From contig JAUCBJ010000515.1 of NCBI GenBank assembly GCA_032718475.1, forward strand, positions 1 through 27,428: a DNA stretch of 27,428 nucleotides, written 5' to 3'. The notes beneath the pieces are model-generated. The model was not told the DNA's origin, did no database searches, and was given only the letters and a program-made list of their open reading frames with translations. Shown in pieces: positions 26,144 to 27,428 of this stretch. The translations under genes were made by a program, and so were the position numbers. How positions within the stretch are numbered: the stretch's first letter is position 1; each line of letters begins with the position of its first letter. The DNA is from Nemertoderma westbladi (Eukaryota; Xenacoelomorpha; Nemertodermatida; Nemertodermatidae).

Positions 26144-26980
26144 CTAGCGGCCGGCGTTGGCGTTTCCCGACCTCGATGCGGGATGAGAACCGTCGGCCGG
26201 GCAGTCGATGGTGATGGGAACGGCCGAAGACGAAGGACACCTGCCGCGTTCGCAGCGGCGGGCTGCCGGACCGAAACGCCGGTGGTACCAGCATGTGCCG
26301 CTCGGGTTGTCGGCGGTGTTGCGCTGCTGCTGTGGCTGCGTGGTGGAACGACGGCCGATGACCGAGATCCTGGCAGTGGGGACGGTAGAAGAGGAGCGGG
26401 CCTCCAAGATGCGGTCAGCGTCGACGGCGAGTGCATTGAGGTCCGTTTGGTTCGACCCGGCGAGGACGCCCCGGACCTCGGCCGGCAGCTGGGCCAGGAA
26501 GATGGCCCGCAGGAGCGTTTCCGGGTCGGCATTGAGGCCTCTAATGTGCCGGAGGAGGCCGGTTGGCTTGCGGTCGCCGAGGCCGGCCAGCGAGAGAAGT
26601 TCCGCATCTTTGCTCGCCTGGGTGCGGCCGAAGGCCCTGCAGAGGGCGGTCTTGATGCCGTCGTACAGGTCGTTGGCCGGGGGGTTGATGATGTCGGACC
26701 GGACCTCCGCGGCGACGGCGTTGTCAAGGCACGCGATGATGTGGTTGTACTTGGTGCTGTCCACCGTGATCCCCTTGACGGCGAATTGGGCCTCCACCTG
26801 CCGGAACCAAACCTCCGGGTCGGAAGTCCAGAACGGAGGCAGTTTGAGAGCGACCGCAGAGATGGCGGCTGGGGTAGCCAGGGCGGCTTTTGCGCCGGTG
26901 GGGTTGGCGGCCAAGGAGGCGGCCATGGCGGCAGCGGCGGCTTCGGCGAAGGCCTGATGTTCCTCGCGGGTAAGAGGCAT
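26144..26980 (-). CDS. gag: Gypsy gag
   Basis: A 278-residue Gag starting MPLTREEHQAF. An Ala-rich start is followed by the capsid-like segment KLPPFWTSDPEVWFRQVEAQ (46-65), widely seen in invertebrate Ty3/gypsy Gag, then LLSLAGLGDRKPTGLLRHI and FLAQLPAEVRGVLA. A zinc-binding motif CWYHRRFGPAARRC is at 230-243 with a further C248. The ATG (26978-26980) lies 60 bp inside the 5' LTR edge, after the primer-binding site. The frame is open from end to end, so Gag may still be produced. It ends at TAG (26144-26146), where pol takes over in the -1 frame. Confidence 0.85.
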   Translation of the reverse strand: MPLTREEHQAFAEAAAAAMAASLAANPTGAKAALATPAAISAVALKLPPFWTSDPEVWFRQVEAQFAVKGITVDSTKYNHIIACLDNAVAAEVRSDIINPPANDLYDGIKTALCRAFGRTQASKDAELLSLAGLGDRKPTGLLRHIRGLNADPETLLRAIFLAQLPAEVRGVLAGSNQTDLNALAVDADRILEARSSSTVPTARISVIGRRSTTQPQQQRNTADNPSGTCWYHRRFGPAARRCERGRCPSSSAVPITIDCPADGSHPASRSGNANAGR

Positions 26981-27030
26981 GAGGACGAAGTAGGCGGGGA
27001 AAATAATCAGGAAAGGGAGTCTGAATCTCC

Positions 27031-27039
27031 GGGTCACCA
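27031..27039 (-). other. Gypsy primer-binding site
   Basis: The element strand reads TGGTGACCC one base after the 5' LTR end. It is complementary to a tRNA 3' end of the form GGGTCACCA. I do not assign the tRNA species. Confidence 0.65.
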
Positions 27040-27040
27040 A

Positions 27041-27225
27041 TGTAGTGGTCAACGAAAGAATAATATAATAAAACGAAATATAATATTATTGCCTGAATAA
27101 TAATGACATACTGACTAACATGATATATGGAAAGATAAGCAGTAGGACAGAGATGAAAGGCAGTGTAGTATGAATGTTCAATCAATGAATAGTTTTGAAT
27201 ATCCCGCCAAAGTCTCTACCCTACA
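27041..27225 (-). repeat. Gypsy 5' LTR (185 bp)
   Basis: Identical by eye to 23864-24048. Followed by the GTAC target duplication at 27226-27229, which marks the exact outer boundary. Confidence 0.93.
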
Positions 27226-27428
27226 GTACCACCCCGAGTAGTACCATTCCTCTTTTCTTCGCCCCTACGGTGCTTGTCGCCATTGTCTGCCCTTTGCCTT
27301 GACCGAACTTAATTGGTGTTTCTTTGCATTGATCAGCTCTGTGTCCGCCCGCCACACATATGACAGATTCCACTCTTCCTTGCATATTCTACCTGATCTT
27401 GTTTGGGCAACGCTTGCCAATATCTGCA
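27226..27428 (-). pseudogene. BEL gag-pol: zinc-knuckle segment, continues past window
   Basis: On the - strand a frame entering from outside the window reads SGICHMCGGR, the first half of a CCHC knuckle as in the C-terminal part of BEL Gag. The second half HRADQCKETP appears in a shifted frame, so a small indel lies inside the motif (near 27340). The shifted frame then stays open to the gypsy insertion point and continues in register with the protease segment at 23863 if the insert is removed. The remainder of gag and the 5' LTR lie outside. Confidence 0.65.

Larger units (their letters stand above)
23864..27225 (-). mobile_element. Nested Ty3/gypsy retrotransposon lacking reverse transcriptase, 3362 bp
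   Basis: Two 185-bp LTRs, identical by eye, bracket a GC-rich interior. On the - strand it holds a tRNA primer-binding site, gag, a protease piece, RNase H, integrase and a polypurine tract. The whole RT domain between protease and RNase H is missing. Integrase C-terminal to RNase H places it in Ty3/gypsy. Identical LTRs mean recent insertion, yet the element cannot make its own RT, so it was probably mobilised by a complete relative. It sits in the BEL protease region. Confidence 0.92.
15669..27428 (-). mobile_element. BEL/Pao LTR retrotransposon, 5' end beyond the window, with extra exonuclease ORF
   Basis: Read on the - strand from 27428 downward: zinc-knuckle segment, protease, reverse transcriptase with YVDD, RNase H, HHCC/DDE integrase with DUF5641, repeat-rich spacer, exonuclease-fold ORF, polypurine tract and 3' LTR. 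The protease-RT-RNase H-integrase order with a C-terminal DUF5641 is diagnostic of BEL/Pao. A gypsy element (23864-27225) interrupts it. The pol genes are broken at several places: a frameshift in the zinc knuckle, a missing protease active site, a frameshift between protease and RT, a deletion plus frameshift between RT and RNase H, and an in-frame TAA in RNase H. The outer end at 15669 is inferred from TGT...ACA termini, since the 5' LTR is not available for comparison. Confidence 0.85.

Noticed and set aside
24039-27100. Long frames on the + strand and other - frames across the gypsy interior (for example 25249-26727 on - and 26183-27100 on +)
   Set aside because: They are antisense or shifted shadows of gag, RNase H and integrase. 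The GC-rich composition removes stop codons, and they read as Ser/Pro/Arg-rich low-complexity strings with no domain motif.

Overview
This looks like nuclear DNA from an invertebrate animal, probably marine; I cannot name the species. The evidence is two animal-type membrane protein genes (a synaptic-vesicle-2-related transporter and a somatomedin-B/7TM receptor), BEL/Pao and Ty3/gypsy LTR retrotransposons, a hAT-type DNA transposon with an 8-bp target duplication, a LINE tail, satellite and minisatellite DNA, and many copies of the palindrome TAGGCCTA. There are no operons, tRNAs, rRNAs or CRISPR arrays.

Layout. 1-2475: AT-rich DNA with a possible decayed coding scrap and a CCAAT/TATA promoter-like block, otherwise unrecognised. 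2476-3689: a fold-back element with 71-bp inverted ends around a G-rich minisatellite. 3793-7380: a non-autonomous hAT-like element (TIR CAGGGCTGGCAAA, TSD ACTCTGCG) holding a LINE reverse-transcriptase tail and a 315-bp satellite array. 7389-9009: gene-poor. 9059-10663: intact intronless SVOP-like transporter, + strand. 10664-13467: gene-poor, with small inverted and tandem repeats. 13468-15315: intact intronless SMB-7TM receptor, + strand.

15669 to the window end: a BEL/Pao retrotransposon on the - strand. Its 3' LTR lies at about 15669-17021 and its 5' end is outside the window. In element order one sees a zinc-knuckle segment, protease, reverse transcriptase, RNase H, integrase with DUF5641, a tandem-repeat spacer, and then an intact 546-codon ORF with a DEDDy 3'-5' exonuclease fold (RNase D/WRN/EXD type). 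That ORF sits where an env-like gene would be. The pol genes carry several lesions while the exonuclease ORF is open from end to end.

Nested in the BEL protease region is a young, GC-rich Ty3/gypsy element (23864-27225, - strand). Its 185-bp LTRs are identical and it has a GTAC target duplication. It keeps gag, a protease remnant, RNase H and integrase but has lost the whole reverse transcriptase domain, so it probably moved in trans.

The most interesting candidates are the exonuclease-bearing BEL element, the RT-less but recently mobile gypsy element, the cluster of stem-loops in the BEL 3' end, and the satellite carrying CTCF-like cores inside the hAT element.
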